Part shown: in pieces, positions 44,284-53,263 of the stretch
Layout: every line of letters starts with the position of its first letter
How positions within the stretch are numbered: position 1 is the first letter of the stretch
Program-made: the position numbers and the translations under genes
Assembly: GCF_036226885.1 (NCBI RefSeq)
Contig: NZ_CP109027.1
Location: 124,001-188,000 of the forward strand
From: Streptomyces sp. NBC_00663
Lineage (GTDB): Bacteria; Actinomycetota; Actinomycetes; Streptomycetales; Streptomycetaceae
Reading direction: 5' to 3'
DNA: 64,000 nt
The notes under the pieces: generated by a model
The model's database searches: none
Told to the model about the DNA's origin: nothing
Seen by the model: the letters and a program-made list of their open reading frames with translations, nothing else

Positions 44284-45681
44284 ATGGACAGGCGAACGCT
44301 CATTGCCGGGTCTGCGGCCGCCGGCGGCGTGGCCATGCTCGGCAGCGTGGCCTACGGCGCGACCTCCGACCCAAAGGAGTCGAATTCGAGAAACGGGGCA
44401 ACCGGTGAGGTCACCGCGATCACGAAGGTCTTCGGTGACGGCCAGAAGCTGGTAGCGGTCGCGGTCGAGTACGACAGCGACATCGACGACTCCGCCCTGT
44501 CGACGGACACGTTCACGGTCACCGGGCGCACCGTCACCAAGGTCTACGCGAACAGGGCGGCGGCTCTGGCCGACCGGGGCAGGGACGGTCGCTATGTGAT
44601 CGTCGAGCTCTCGCCCGACGACGAGGCGGCGGCACTGTGGGTGACCCAGCAGGGCTCGGGCGGCGGGTCCTCCGCCTCGCCCAGCCCGACGAGCAGCGCC
44701 TCCAGCGGTTCGGGCGATGCCGGCGGCGGCGTCGGAGCGGGCGGACCGAAGGTCGGTGACAGCACGCCGGGCGGGACCATAGTCGCGGCCGAGGCCACGC
44801 TGACCCAGAAGGGCACCGTCACCACCACCCGCGGTACCCGCTACCCGGCCGGCGACGCCACGCTGACCACCAGCTCGGTGGTGAACCTGATCGTCGACGA
44901 CTTCAAGCAGTTCACGTACGACGACCCCGCGACCGGACAGACTCTGAAGTACAACCTCTTCGTGCCGAAGGACTACAACCCGCGCAAGCGCTACCCGCTG
45001 GTGCTGTTCATGCACGACGCGAGCGTGGTCAACGTCGCGACGGAAGGCCCGCTGGTGCAGGGTCTCGGCGCCGTGTGCTGGGCCAGTGACGCGGACCAGG
45101 CACGGCACGAGTCCTTCGTCCTGGCGCCCGAGTACGGCTCGGTCGTGGTCGACGACACCTACGAGCCGTCGACCCTGTTCGACGCCACCGCGAACCTCGT
45201 CGAGGCGGTGACGAAGAAGTACAGCATCGACCCCAAGCGGCGCTACACGACCGGTCAGTCGATGGGCGCGATGATGTCGCTGGGTCTGAACATCAAGTAC
45301 CCCGACCTCTTCGCGGCGGCGTACATCGTCGCCGGGCAGTGGCCCTCGGACGTGGCCGCGCCGCTCGCCGACAAGAAGCTGTGGATCGTCGTCTCCCAGG
45401 ACGACGACAAGTCCTACTCCGGCGAGAACGCCATCACCAAGGTCATCGCGGCCGAGGGAACGAAGGTCGGCACCGCCGTGTGGGACGGCCAGTCCACCGC
45501 GGCGCAGTTCGCGGCGGACGTCCGCACCCTGGAGAAGCAGAAGGCCCCGGTCAACTACGCCTCCTTCCAGACCGGTACGACCGTCGAGTCCGGCTCCTCC
45601 ACCAGCGCGCACATGGGAACGTGGCGCATCGCCTACACGATCCCGGGCATCCGCGACTGGATCATGCGGCAGTCCCTGTAG
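44284..45681 (+). CDS. Secreted esterase, EstA type (Ig-like domain plus alpha/beta hydrolase)
   Basis: A 465-residue relative of the protein at 1103-2524. ATG 44284 follows GAAGGAG at 9 bases; a TTG one codon earlier is possible. The signal is Tat-like (DRRTLIAGSAAAGG) and has no lipobox, so this paralogue is probably released, unlike its lipid-anchored twin. The Ig-like domain (GEVTAITKVFGDGQKLVAVAVEYD) is followed by a Gly/Ser linker and the hydrolase domain with GQSMGAM (Ser326) and a C-terminal SAHMGTWRIAY (His443). It is convergent with the demethylase gene. Ester substrate unknown. Confidence 0.85.
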   Translation: MDRRTLIAGSAAAGGVAMLGSVAYGATSDPKESNSRNGATGEVTAITKVFGDGQKLVAVAVEYDSDIDDSALSTDTFTVTGRTVTKVYANRAAALADRGRDGRYVIVELSPDDEAAALWVTQQGSGGGSSASPSPTSSASSGSGDAGGGVGAGGPKVGDSTPGGTIVAAEATLTQKGTVTTTRGTRYPAGDATLTTSSVVNLIVDDFKQFTYDDPATGQTLKYNLFVPKDYNPRKRYPLVLFMHDASVVNVATEGPLVQGLGAVCWASDADQARHESFVLAPEYGSVVVDDTYEPSTLFDATANLVEAVTKKYSIDPKRRYTTGQSMGAMMSLGLNIKYPDLFAAAYIVAGQWPSDVAAPLADKKLWIVVSQDDDKSYSGENAITKVIAAEGTKVGTAVWDGQSTAAQFAADVRTLEKQKAPVNYASFQTGTTVESGSSTSAHMGTWRIAYTIPGIRDWIMRQSL

Positions 45682-45693
45682 GCCCCTTCCCGG

Positions 45694-47055
45694 CTACGGG
45701 ACGGAGACGTCGGTGCGCCGCCGGTCCGGCTTGAACGGCAGCGCGGCCACCGTCGCCCTCACCTCACGCTGCGCTGTCCCGGGCCTGCCCCACAGCACCG
45801 CGACCTCCGTGCCGGGCGCCGCGTGGGCCCGGTCGACCACACAGAGGGAGATGGTCGAGCGCAGGTTCACACTGACCGTCCTGCCGGTGGAGACCCCCAC
45901 GCGCCGGCCGTCGGCCAGGACCTGGTCGAAGACCGGGCCACGGCTGCGGGGCACCTCCATCGGGTCGGGCAGCACGCCTTCACCGAGCGGCGCGGAAAGG
46001 ATGGCGGCCACGTCAGTGGTGTTCCACCGCAGGCCCACGAGCGTCCTGGGCGGTTCCCCGTGGGCGGCATCGGCGGCCAGCGCGTCACGGCCCAGGAAGT
46101 CGCGCGCGGGTAGGCCCTTGCGGAACCCCCAGCCGAGCTCGCCCGGCTTGCGGAAGTAGTCGGTGACCCCGTTCTCCGGTACGAAGCTGCCTCCGGGGGT
46201 TCCCCTCCTGAACTGCCTGGGCGCGCCCGGAGTCAGGAGGGAAGCCGGCAGGTAGTCGAGGCCGTTCGTGGCGATACCGGCCTCGATGTGCTGCACCGGC
46301 TGGGACCGCAGGCCCAGTTGACGGATGCCGAGCGGTCGGCCGCTGTCGACCGCGGCCGACCAGATCGCGTTGGCGTGTTCAGCCGGTCCGTGCAGCTCGT
46401 ATCCCAGCTCGCCCGAGATTCCGGTGCGCAGAACCCGCACCGGTACTCCGCCGATCCGCGACATCCGGCTGCGGCTGAAGGCGATGTCGCGCAGGTTTTC
46501 CCCCGTCAGCCTCTCCAGCGCGTCCAGGGCCGCCGGCCCCTGGATGCCGAAGATGAACCGCTCCGGGCTGACGTCCTCGACCTCCACGTCCCAACTGCCC
46601 TGGCTCAGCTGCCAGATGAGCCAATCGCCGCTCCCGGCCGTGTACAGGAACTCCTCCTCACCGAGGCGGCACAGGACCCCCTCGGAGGCCACCCAGCCGT
46701 TCTCGTCGAGCTGCACATGGTGCTTGATCTGTCCGAGCTCGAAGCGGGACAGATCCCGCATGCCGAGCCAAGCGAGGAAGTCCAGTGCCTGGCTCCCCCG
46801 TACGACGACCTTGTGCAACGACGACCAGTCACCGATGTAGCAGGAGGTGACGTGGGCGGCGCTCTCCTCGACCCAGTCGCTGTATTCGAGAGGCAGCAGG
46901 GTCTGGGCGAAGTGGCCGTAGCCACCCAGGGTGTTGCTCTCGTCCTGGGCTGCCGCTGCCGGGCTGAAGTACGCGGGCCGCTGTGCGACGAACGGGGCGT
47001 CCTTCAGCCGCAGGACCACTTCGTAGGTACGACGCTGCATCTCTGCGATGTCCAC
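45694..47055 (-). CDS. GcvT-like, tetrahydrofolate-dependent demethylase (LigM/DesA type)
   Basis: A 453-residue aminomethyltransferase-fold protein. GTG 47055 is preferred because a perfect AGGAGG lies 6 bases before it; an ATG six codons earlier has only GGAAGAG. Features are GYGHFAQTLLPLEYSDWVEES, VVVRGSQALDFLAWLGMRDL, GLRSQPVQHIEAGI and the C-terminal barrel ending REVRATVAALPFKP. The length and layout resemble the vanillate and syringate O-demethylases LigM and DesA, which move a methyl group to tetrahydrofolate. Sarcosine or dimethylglycine demethylation is the alternative. It stands alone on its strand. Confidence 0.78.
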   Translation of the reverse strand: MDIAEMQRRTYEVVLRLKDAPFVAQRPAYFSPAAAAQDESNTLGGYGHFAQTLLPLEYSDWVEESAAHVTSCYIGDWSSLHKVVVRGSQALDFLAWLGMRDLSRFELGQIKHHVQLDENGWVASEGVLCRLGEEEFLYTAGSGDWLIWQLSQGSWDVEVEDVSPERFIFGIQGPAALDALERLTGENLRDIAFSRSRMSRIGGVPVRVLRTGISGELGYELHGPAEHANAIWSAAVDSGRPLGIRQLGLRSQPVQHIEAGIATNGLDYLPASLLTPGAPRQFRRGTPGGSFVPENGVTDYFRKPGELGWGFRKGLPARDFLGRDALAADAAHGEPPRTLVGLRWNTTDVAAILSAPLGEGVLPDPMEVPRSRGPVFDQVLADGRRVGVSTGRTVSVNLRSTISLCVVDRAHAAPGTEVAVLWGRPGTAQREVRATVAALPFKPDRRRTDVSVP

Positions 47056-48120
47056 GGGGATCCTCCTGCTCATCGGCTCTTCCGGCTGCTTCGACCTCCT
47101 CCGGCCGCGACATGGGCACGCGGCACCCGCCGACGACGTCGGGCGGGGCCATATGGGAGGGGAAGAAGCGTCCTGACCGTCTGCACCGTGCAGACCCGCC
47201 TTCGCTGGTCCGGTCACGAAGACGCACTAAATCGTTTAAGCGGAGACCGTAGCAGACGTCCGCGGCGACGGTGACGCTGCGACGAGCTCGGGGTGCCCTG
47301 CGGCAGTCCTACGCGGTCACGCCGGCGCACGGACGACGATCCGGCCGACCACGGCACCCCAGGTCACGCAGGGCGGTCAGGGCGCGCAGCGCGATGTCGT
47401 CGTCGAAGGACGCCAGCGTCGTCGTCGAAGGACGCCAGCGCGGTCACGTCCGCGTAGGCCGCCGGGAACACCTCGACCGCGGCCGCGCCCGCCTCCCGGG
47501 GCCGCGGTACGACGAACCGCCTCAGGGACGGAGGCCCTCGCCGCCAGGAAACTTCCCGGGTGAATCCGAGCCGGGCCTCGGTGAGCGGGAAGTCGTGGTC
47601 GGGCATCGCCGGCGGTCCTCGTGGGCCGGGACGCACTGCTGAACGCCAGGGAAGAACCCCTGCGCAGCAAGGGCACCCTGGTCCTCGACCAGGACGACGT
47701 CCGGACAGTCATCGGGCAGGGCGCGGATCCCGGTTTCGTCCTCTCTTGTGCCCGGCACCGAGTGGAGACCGACGCGGGGCTGGTCGGCGTCACCATGCAG
47801 AGCCCTCGATCGACCCGGTCGACGCCGTACGCAAAGCCGCACCGACGATGTCCGCGAAGTCGAACAGGCGAACCGGGGCCCACGATGCTGCAAACAAGCC
47901 ATCACCCGAGACTCGTTCCGGCGCCCCCGGAAGAACGCCACACTCCACCCCTCGGTCCCCGCAACCTCTCCAATTTCCCTCAGTCAAAGCCCAGTTACGA
48001 ATCTGATGTGACCTGCACCACGTCAGCCATCGGTCAGGCAACTGACCGGGTCGCGTCAAGATCCTCTGTTTGCATGTGCTCATCGAGGCTGATCCACGCC
48101 CCCCACGACCGAGGAGAGCC
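47056..48120. other. Intergenic stretch with decayed coding remnants
   Basis: No intact gene was found in about 1 kb. On the minus strand near 47520-47640 a short piece (FPLTEARLGFTREVSW) resembles the enoyl-CoA hydratase motif FALTEARLG and is probably a remnant. A plus-strand piece near 47660-47720 (GTLVLDQDDVRTVIG) reads cleanly but briefly and is unidentified. Frames break repeatedly. The last 60 bases hold the P450 promoter region. Two tandem 22-bp copies lie at 47396-47439. Confidence 0.4.
47396..47439. repeat. Two tandem copies of a 22-bp unit
   Basis: A 22-bp unit beginning GTCGTCGTCGAAGG is present twice in direct, abutting order (47396-47417 and 47418-47439) with no mismatch. It lies in decayed sequence and most likely arose by replication slippage. 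Confidence 0.8.
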
Positions 48121-49350
48121 ATGGCCGACACCCTGACCGGCGCCGCGCACGATGCGACCGCCGTCCCCGAGTTCCCCATGCCCCGCCAGTCCCGCTGCCC
48201 CTTCGACCCGCCGCCCGCGCTCAAGGAGCTGCAGAGCGAAGGGCCGCTGGTCAAGGTACGGCTGTGGGACGGCAGCGAGTCCTGGCTCGTGACCCGGTAC
48301 GCCGAGCAGCGCGCCCTCCTCGGCGACCCGCGCGTCAGCGCCGACACCGACCGGCCCGGCTACCCGACCAAGGCCAGCGCCGAGGCCGGTGAGGGCAAGC
48401 TCAGCTTCATCATGATGGACGACCCCGAGCACGCCCGGCAGCGCCGGATGGTGACGGCGCCGTTCGCCGTCAAGAAAATCGAGGCACTGCGGCCGAAGGT
48501 GCAGAAGATCGTTGACGGCCTGATCGACGACCTGCTGGCCGGTCCGAAGCCGGTCGACCTCGTGGACGCGTTCGCGCTGCCCATCCCGTCGCTGGTGATC
48601 TGTGAACTGCTGGGCGTGCCGTACGAGGACCACGACCTGTTCCAGGAGAACACCAAGACAATGGTCCGTACGACCGCGACCCCCGAGGAACGGGGCGCGG
48701 CGACCCGGGAGATGGCCGGATACCTGGCCGGTCAGATCGGCAAGCGGATCACCGAACCGCAGGACGACATGCTCTCCGGCATCGCCGCCCGCATCACCGC
48801 CGGTGAGCTCACGCACCAGCAGGCGACCGAGATGGCCCTGCTCCTGCTGATCGCGGGTCACGAGACCACCGCGAACATGATCGCGCTCGGCACCCTCGCC
48901 CTCCTCCACCACCCCGACCAGCTCAAGTTGCTGCGCGAGACCGACGACCCGAAGCTCGTCGCCTCCGCGGTCGAGGAGCTCCTGCGCTATCTGCACATCA
49001 CCCACCTGGGACGGCGGCGCGCGGTGACCGAGGACATCGAGATCGCGGGCCAGGTGATCAAGGCCGGCGAGGGCATCATCATGGCCAACGAGATCGGCAA
49101 CCGCGACCCCGAGGTCTTCGACGATCCCGACCGCCTCGACCTCACCCGCGACGCCCGCCGCCATGTCGCCTTCGGCTTCGGCATCCACCAGTGCCTGGGC
49201 CAGCCGCTGGCCCGCATGGAGCTCCAGGTCGTCTACGGCACCCTCTACAAGCGCATCCCGACGCTGAAGGCGGCCGTCCCGCTGGACGACGTCCGCTTCA
49301 AGACCGACGCGTTCATCTACGGCGTCCACGAACTGCCCGTCTCCTGGTGA
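48121..49350 (+). CDS. Cytochrome P450
   Basis: A 409-residue soluble bacterial P450, CYP105/107-like in general build. The I-helix motif is LLIAGHETTANM, the K-helix ExxR is EELLR, and the heme loop is FGFGIHQCLGQPLAR with the thiolate Cys358. ATG 48121 follows GAGGAGA. The ferredoxin and reductase genes directly downstream supply its electrons. It is the first gene of a seven-gene operon with aldehyde dehydrogenase, SDR and epoxide hydrolase, so it probably oxidises a small hydrophobic plant-type compound for catabolism rather than a secondary metabolite scaffold. Confidence 0.95.
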   Translation: MADTLTGAAHDATAVPEFPMPRQSRCPFDPPPALKELQSEGPLVKVRLWDGSESWLVTRYAEQRALLGDPRVSADTDRPGYPTKASAEAGEGKLSFIMMDDPEHARQRRMVTAPFAVKKIEALRPKVQKIVDGLIDDLLAGPKPVDLVDAFALPIPSLVICELLGVPYEDHDLFQENTKTMVRTTATPEERGAATREMAGYLAGQIGKRITEPQDDMLSGIAARITAGELTHQQATEMALLLLIAGHETTANMIALGTLALLHHPDQLKLLRETDDPKLVASAVEELLRYLHITHLGRRRAVTEDIEIAGQVIKAGEGIIMANEIGNRDPEVFDDPDRLDLTRDARRHVAFGFGIHQCLGQPLARMELQVVYGTLYKRIPTLKAAVPLDDVRFKTDAFIYGVHELPVSW

Positions 49351-49415
49351 CGGTTCCCCGTCTCGCAACCGAACGACAACCACGTATGAACACACGTATG
49401 GACAAGGGGAATCCC

Positions 49416-49610
49416 ATGAAGGTGGAACTGGAAGCCGACAAGTGCGTCGCCTCGGGGCAGTGCGTCCTCGTCGCGATGGACGTCTTCGACCAGGACGACG
49501 ACGGCATCGCGATCCTGCTCAAGCAGGAGATCGGTGACGACCTCCTCGACGACGTCAAGGAAGCCGTCGCGGTCTGCCCCGCCGCCGCGATCCGGCTGGT
49601 CGAGCAGTGA
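49416..49610 (+). CDS. [3Fe-4S]-type ferredoxin
   Basis: A 64-residue ferredoxin with the three-cysteine pattern usual for P450 partners in actinomycetes: Cys10 and Cys16 (DKCVASGQCVLV) and Cys54 (AVCPAAAIRL). The position between the first two is not Cys, so a 3Fe-4S cluster is expected. ATG 49416 has AAGGGGA five bases upstream. Its stop overlaps the GTG of the reductase gene (GTGA), coupling the two. It shuttles electrons from the reductase at 49607 to the P450 at 48121. Confidence 0.94.
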   Translation: MKVELEADKCVASGQCVLVAMDVFDQDDDGIAILLKQEIGDDLLDDVKEAVAVCPAAAIRLVEQ

Positions 49611-50788
49611 GGCGCATCGTCGTCGTCGGAGCCTCGGCCGCCGGACTCGCGGCGGCCGAGACGCTCCGCCGCGAGGGCTACGACGGCACGCTCACCCTCG
49701 TAGGCGACGAACCCCTCGCCCCGTACGACCGTCCGCCGCTCTCCAAGCAGCTGCTGTCCGGCGAGTGGCGGCCCGAGAAGCTCGACCTGCGCACCGCCGA
49801 CGACCTGGCCGCTCTCGACCTCGATCTGCGTCTCGGCGTGGCCGCGATCGGCCTCCGACTCGCCGAGCGCACCGTGCGGTTGGCGGACGGCTCGACGGTG
49901 CCGTACGACGGACTGATCATCGCCACCGGCGTCCGGCCCCGCCGACTGCCCAGTGAGGGCGCGCATGTGCTGCGCACTCTCGACGACGCCCTGACCCTGC
50001 GCGACCGGCTCGGACCCGGGCGGCGGCTGGTCATCGTCGGGGCCGGGTTCCTCGGGGCCGAGGCGGCCGCCGTCGGCCGGCAGCTCGGCTGCGAGGTCAC
50101 GCTCCTCGAACCCGCCCCGGTACCGCTGGCCCACGCCGTCGGCACGGACGTCGGCGAGATGCTGACCCGCGCCCATCTGGAACGTGGCGTGAACCTGCGC
50201 TGCGGGGTCACCGTGGCCGCGGTGACCGAGGACGGGGTGCGGCTCGCGGACGGTGAACTGGTCGAGGCCGACGAGGTGTTGGTGGCCATCGGGTCCATGC
50301 CCAACACCGAGTGGCTCGACGGCAGCGGCCTCTCCGTGGGCGACGGCGTGGTCTGCGACCAGTACTGCGAGGCCGCGCGGAACGTCTACGCGGCCGGCGA
50401 CGTCGCCCGCTGGTACAACCCGCTGTTCGGGACGTCGATGCGGATCGAGCACCGCACCAACGCGGCCGAGCAGGGCATGGCGGCCGCCCGCAACCTGCTC
50501 AACTCCGAGGCGCGCAAGCCGTTCTCGCCGGTGCCCTACTTCTGGTCCGACCAGTACGACATGAAGATCCAGGCGTTCGGGTATCTGCGCGGCCACGACG
50601 AAGTGGCCGTGGTCGAGGGCGACTTGGCCGAACGGCGGTTCGTCGTCGCCTACCGCACCGGCGATCGGGTCAGTGGCGCCCTCGCGGTCGGCATGCCGCC
50701 CAAGGCGATCCGGCAGTGGCGGCAGGCCATCGCCACCGGAGCGAGCTGGGCCGAGGCCGTGCGCCCGGCCGTTCCCGCGGAGTCCTGA
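49607..50788 (+). CDS. NAD(P)H-dependent ferredoxin reductase (FAD)
   Basis: A 393-residue flavoprotein of the putidaredoxin-reductase type. The FAD motif is IVVVGASAAGLAAAETLRREG, with PYDRPPLSK. The NAD(P)H motif is LVIVGAGFLGAEAAAVGRQLG, and the second FAD motif is NVYAAGDVARW. The GTG start at 49607 lies within the ferredoxin stop. It transfers electrons from NAD(P)H to the ferredoxin at 49416. Having all three P450 components in one operon points to a self-sufficient class I system. Confidence 0.95.
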   Translation: MRRIVVVGASAAGLAAAETLRREGYDGTLTLVGDEPLAPYDRPPLSKQLLSGEWRPEKLDLRTADDLAALDLDLRLGVAAIGLRLAERTVRLADGSTVPYDGLIIATGVRPRRLPSEGAHVLRTLDDALTLRDRLGPGRRLVIVGAGFLGAEAAAVGRQLGCEVTLLEPAPVPLAHAVGTDVGEMLTRAHLERGVNLRCGVTVAAVTEDGVRLADGELVEADEVLVAIGSMPNTEWLDGSGLSVGDGVVCDQYCEAARNVYAAGDVARWYNPLFGTSMRIEHRTNAAEQGMAAARNLLNSEARKPFSPVPYFWSDQYDMKIQAFGYLRGHDEVAVVEGDLAERRFVVAYRTGDRVSGALAVGMPPKAIRQWRQAIATGASWAEAVRPAVPAES

Positions 50789-50842
50789 CCTCCGTACGCC
50801 CCGCCTCTCAGTCCTTCCCCCCCACACGCAGAGGAGACAACG

Positions 50843-52327
50843 ATGTCCACCCCAGCACCCCGCCACGAGGAACGTCTGCTCATCGGCGGAGAGCTCCGCG
50901 GAGCCACGGACAGCGGCACGTTCAAGGTGCTCAACCCGGCGGACGGCACCGTTCTGGGCAAGGTCGCCGACGCCGGGCCGGGCGACATGCTCGACGCGAT
51001 CGGCGCCGCCCGGCGCGCGTTCGACGAGACGGACTGGGCCGCCGACCGGCAGCTGCGCAAGCGGGCCCTGACCCAGCTCCTCGACGCGCTGATCGAGGAG
51101 AAGGAGGAGCTGCGCGAGGAACTCATCGCCGAGGTCGGGGCGCCGCGCATGCTCACCTACGGTGCTCAACTGGAAGAGCCGCTGGAGAAGTTCCGGTGGC
51201 ACATCGACCACATCGACGCGTTCGAGTGGGTGCGCCGGCTCGACGACGCCGTCAATCGGTTCAGCGGCGAGCCCAGCCAGCGGTGGGTGGTCAAGGAGCC
51301 CATCGGCGTCGTCGCCGCCATCGCCCCCTGGAACTTCCCCTTCGGCCTGCTGCTCGTCAAGCTCGCCGGGGCGCTCGCCGCCGGCAACACGGTCGTCGCC
51401 AAGCCGGCGCCCGAGACCCCGTGGAACGCCACCCGCATCGGCCGGATCGTCGCCGAGCGCACCGACATCCCGGCCGGCGTGGTCAACATCGTGACGACCA
51501 GCGACCGTGACACGGCCGAGCTCCTGGTGACCGACCCGCGCGTGGACATGGTGACGTTCACCGGCTCCACGGTCACCGGGCAGCGCGTCCTGGAGTGCGC
51601 AGCGCCGACGTTCAAGCGCACGATGCTGGAGCTCGGCGGCAAGAGCGCGTCGATCATCCTCGACGACGCGGACCTCGGCCAGGCCGTCCCGCAGGCGCTC
51701 GGCGCGCTCGCCCACTCGGGTCAGGGGTGTGCGCTGCCGACCCGGCTGCTCGTGCAGCGGGGGGTCTACGACGAGGTCGTCGCCGGCCTGACGCAGGCGT
51801 TCGCACAGGTGCCCTGGGGCGACCCGCAGGACCAGGGCACGATGGCCGGCCCGATCGTCTCCGCCCGCCAGCGCGACCGCGTCGCCGACTACATCCGCAT
51901 CGGCCAGGAGGAAGGCGCCAGGCTCGCCGCCGGCGGCGGAGTCCCCGACCGGCCGGGGTTCTGGATCGAGCCGACCCTCTTCGTCGACGTCGACAACGAC
52001 TCCACCCTCGCGCAGGAGGAGATCTTCGGGCCGGTGCTCGTCGTCACGCCGTTCGACACGGACGAGGACGCGATCCGGCTCGCCAACGCCAGCCGGTACG
52101 GCCTCTCCGGCTATGTCACCTCGGCCTCGACGGAACGCGCGCTGCGCATCGCCCGCGCGGTCCGCTCCGGCACCTTCATGATCAACGGCGGTTCGTTCTC
52201 CGGCGGGGACGCCCCGTTCGGCGGCTACAAGGCCAGCGGCATCGGCCGAGAGGGCGGCCGCGAGGGCTTCGAGGTCTTCACCGAGACCAAGACCATCGGG
52301 TCCGCGCTCCCGCTCCCGCTCGCCTGA
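50843..52327 (+). CDS. Aldehyde dehydrogenase
   Basis: A 494-residue aldehyde dehydrogenase with GVVAAIAPWNFPFGLLLVKL, FTGSTVTGQRVL, LELGGKSASIILDDADL and GQGCALPTR carrying Cys296 as nucleophile. The usual Glu general base is in the LELGGK motif. ATG 50843 is preceded by AGAGGAGA. It follows the reductase gene by 54 bases. In the operon it probably oxidises an aldehyde formed from an alcohol by the SDR enzyme, turning the P450 product into a carboxylic acid. Confidence 0.93.
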   Translation: MSTPAPRHEERLLIGGELRGATDSGTFKVLNPADGTVLGKVADAGPGDMLDAIGAARRAFDETDWAADRQLRKRALTQLLDALIEEKEELREELIAEVGAPRMLTYGAQLEEPLEKFRWHIDHIDAFEWVRRLDDAVNRFSGEPSQRWVVKEPIGVVAAIAPWNFPFGLLLVKLAGALAAGNTVVAKPAPETPWNATRIGRIVAERTDIPAGVVNIVTTSDRDTAELLVTDPRVDMVTFTGSTVTGQRVLECAAPTFKRTMLELGGKSASIILDDADLGQAVPQALGALAHSGQGCALPTRLLVQRGVYDEVVAGLTQAFAQVPWGDPQDQGTMAGPIVSARQRDRVADYIRIGQEEGARLAAGGGVPDRPGFWIEPTLFVDVDNDSTLAQEEIFGPVLVVTPFDTDEDAIRLANASRYGLSGYVTSASTERALRIARAVRSGTFMINGGSFSGGDAPFGGYKASGIGREGGREGFEVFTETKTIGSALPLPLA

Positions 52328-52370
52328 CGCGCCCCGACACATACCCACAGCAGTGAGAGGAACCGGGCAC

Positions 52371-53246
52371 ATGAACGACTACGTGCAGAACGACTACCTG
52401 CACTACGAGGGCAAGACCGCGGTCGTCACCGGCGCCGCCTCCGGCATCGGCCGGGCCACGGCACAACGGCTCGTCGAACTGGGCGCCGAGGTCCACGCCA
52501 TCGACTACGCCCCCACCGAGCTCCCGGGGCTCGCCTCCGCGACCCAGGCGAACCTGGCGATACGCGAGGACATCGACCGGGCTTTCGCGGCGCTCCCCGA
52601 GCACATCGACACGTTCTTCGGCGTGGCCGGAGTCTCCGGACTCCAGCACGACTACAACACGACCCTGCTCATCAACTTCGGCGCCTACAAGTACCTCTCG
52701 AAGACGCACCTTGAGCCGCGGATGAGCGACGGCGGCGCCATCGCGTACGTGACCTCCGTGGGCGGTGTGAACTGGGAGCGCTACCAGGAGGAACTGGAAG
52801 AGCTGATCCAGGCCGACGGCTGGGACGCCATCGTCGAGACGATCGAAGGACTCGGACTCCAGGACCAGCCCGGGCCCGCCGCCTACGCCCTCTCCAAGCG
52901 GCTCCTCAATCTGTTCATGGCACACAGCGCCACCGAACTCGCGAGCCGCGGGATCCGGGTGAACGCCGTGCTCCCCACGAACACCGAGACCGGTCTGACG
53001 CCGGACTTCGCCGTGATGCGCGGCGGCCGCGACCTGCTGGAGGCCAACGCCGGCCTCAACAACCGGCTCGCCGTACCGGAGGAGATGGCGGACCCGCTCG
53101 TGTTCCTCAACTCGTATGCGGCGCGGTACATCTCCGGGCAGCCGCTCGTGGTCGACTTCGGCGCCCGCAATCTGCAACTCCTGGGCCGCAAGGAGGACCG
53201 GCTGGACTGCCCGCTCATCGCCGGCACGCAGACCGCCCGCGCCTGA
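52371..53246 (+). CDS. Short-chain dehydrogenase (coniferyl-alcohol/3-alpha-hydroxysteroid dehydrogenase-like)
   Basis: A 291-residue SDR. The cofactor motif TGAASGIG is at about 20-27 and the catalytic pair is in AAYALSKRLLNLFM. A long insertion between the catalytic Ser region and the Tyr (YQEELEELIQADGWDAIVETI) is shared with the coniferyl-alcohol dehydrogenase branch as I recall it. ATG 52371 is chosen because GAGAGGAA lies 9 bases upstream; an in-frame ATG six codons before has none. It should oxidise an alcohol to the aldehyde or ketone handled by the neighbouring aldehyde dehydrogenase. Confidence 0.88.
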   Translation: MNDYVQNDYLHYEGKTAVVTGAASGIGRATAQRLVELGAEVHAIDYAPTELPGLASATQANLAIREDIDRAFAALPEHIDTFFGVAGVSGLQHDYNTTLLINFGAYKYLSKTHLEPRMSDGGAIAYVTSVGGVNWERYQEELEELIQADGWDAIVETIEGLGLQDQPGPAAYALSKRLLNLFMAHSATELASRGIRVNAVLPTNTETGLTPDFAVMRGGRDLLEANAGLNNRLAVPEEMADPLVFLNSYAARYISGQPLVVDFGARNLQLLGRKEDRLDCPLIAGTQTARA

Positions 53247-53263
53247 TCCCGATGAGGAGCGCA

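Noticed and set aside
47364..47640. Possible enoyl-CoA hydratase gene on the minus strand
   Set aside because: Only one short motif is recognisable and the frame lacks the oxyanion-hole region and a start, so it is mentioned as a remnant and not called as a gene.
49313..52372. A minus-strand open frame of about 1000 codons
   Set aside because: It is antisense to the ferredoxin reductase and aldehyde dehydrogenase genes, with no ribosome binding site or family; the plus-strand genes carry clear motifs.
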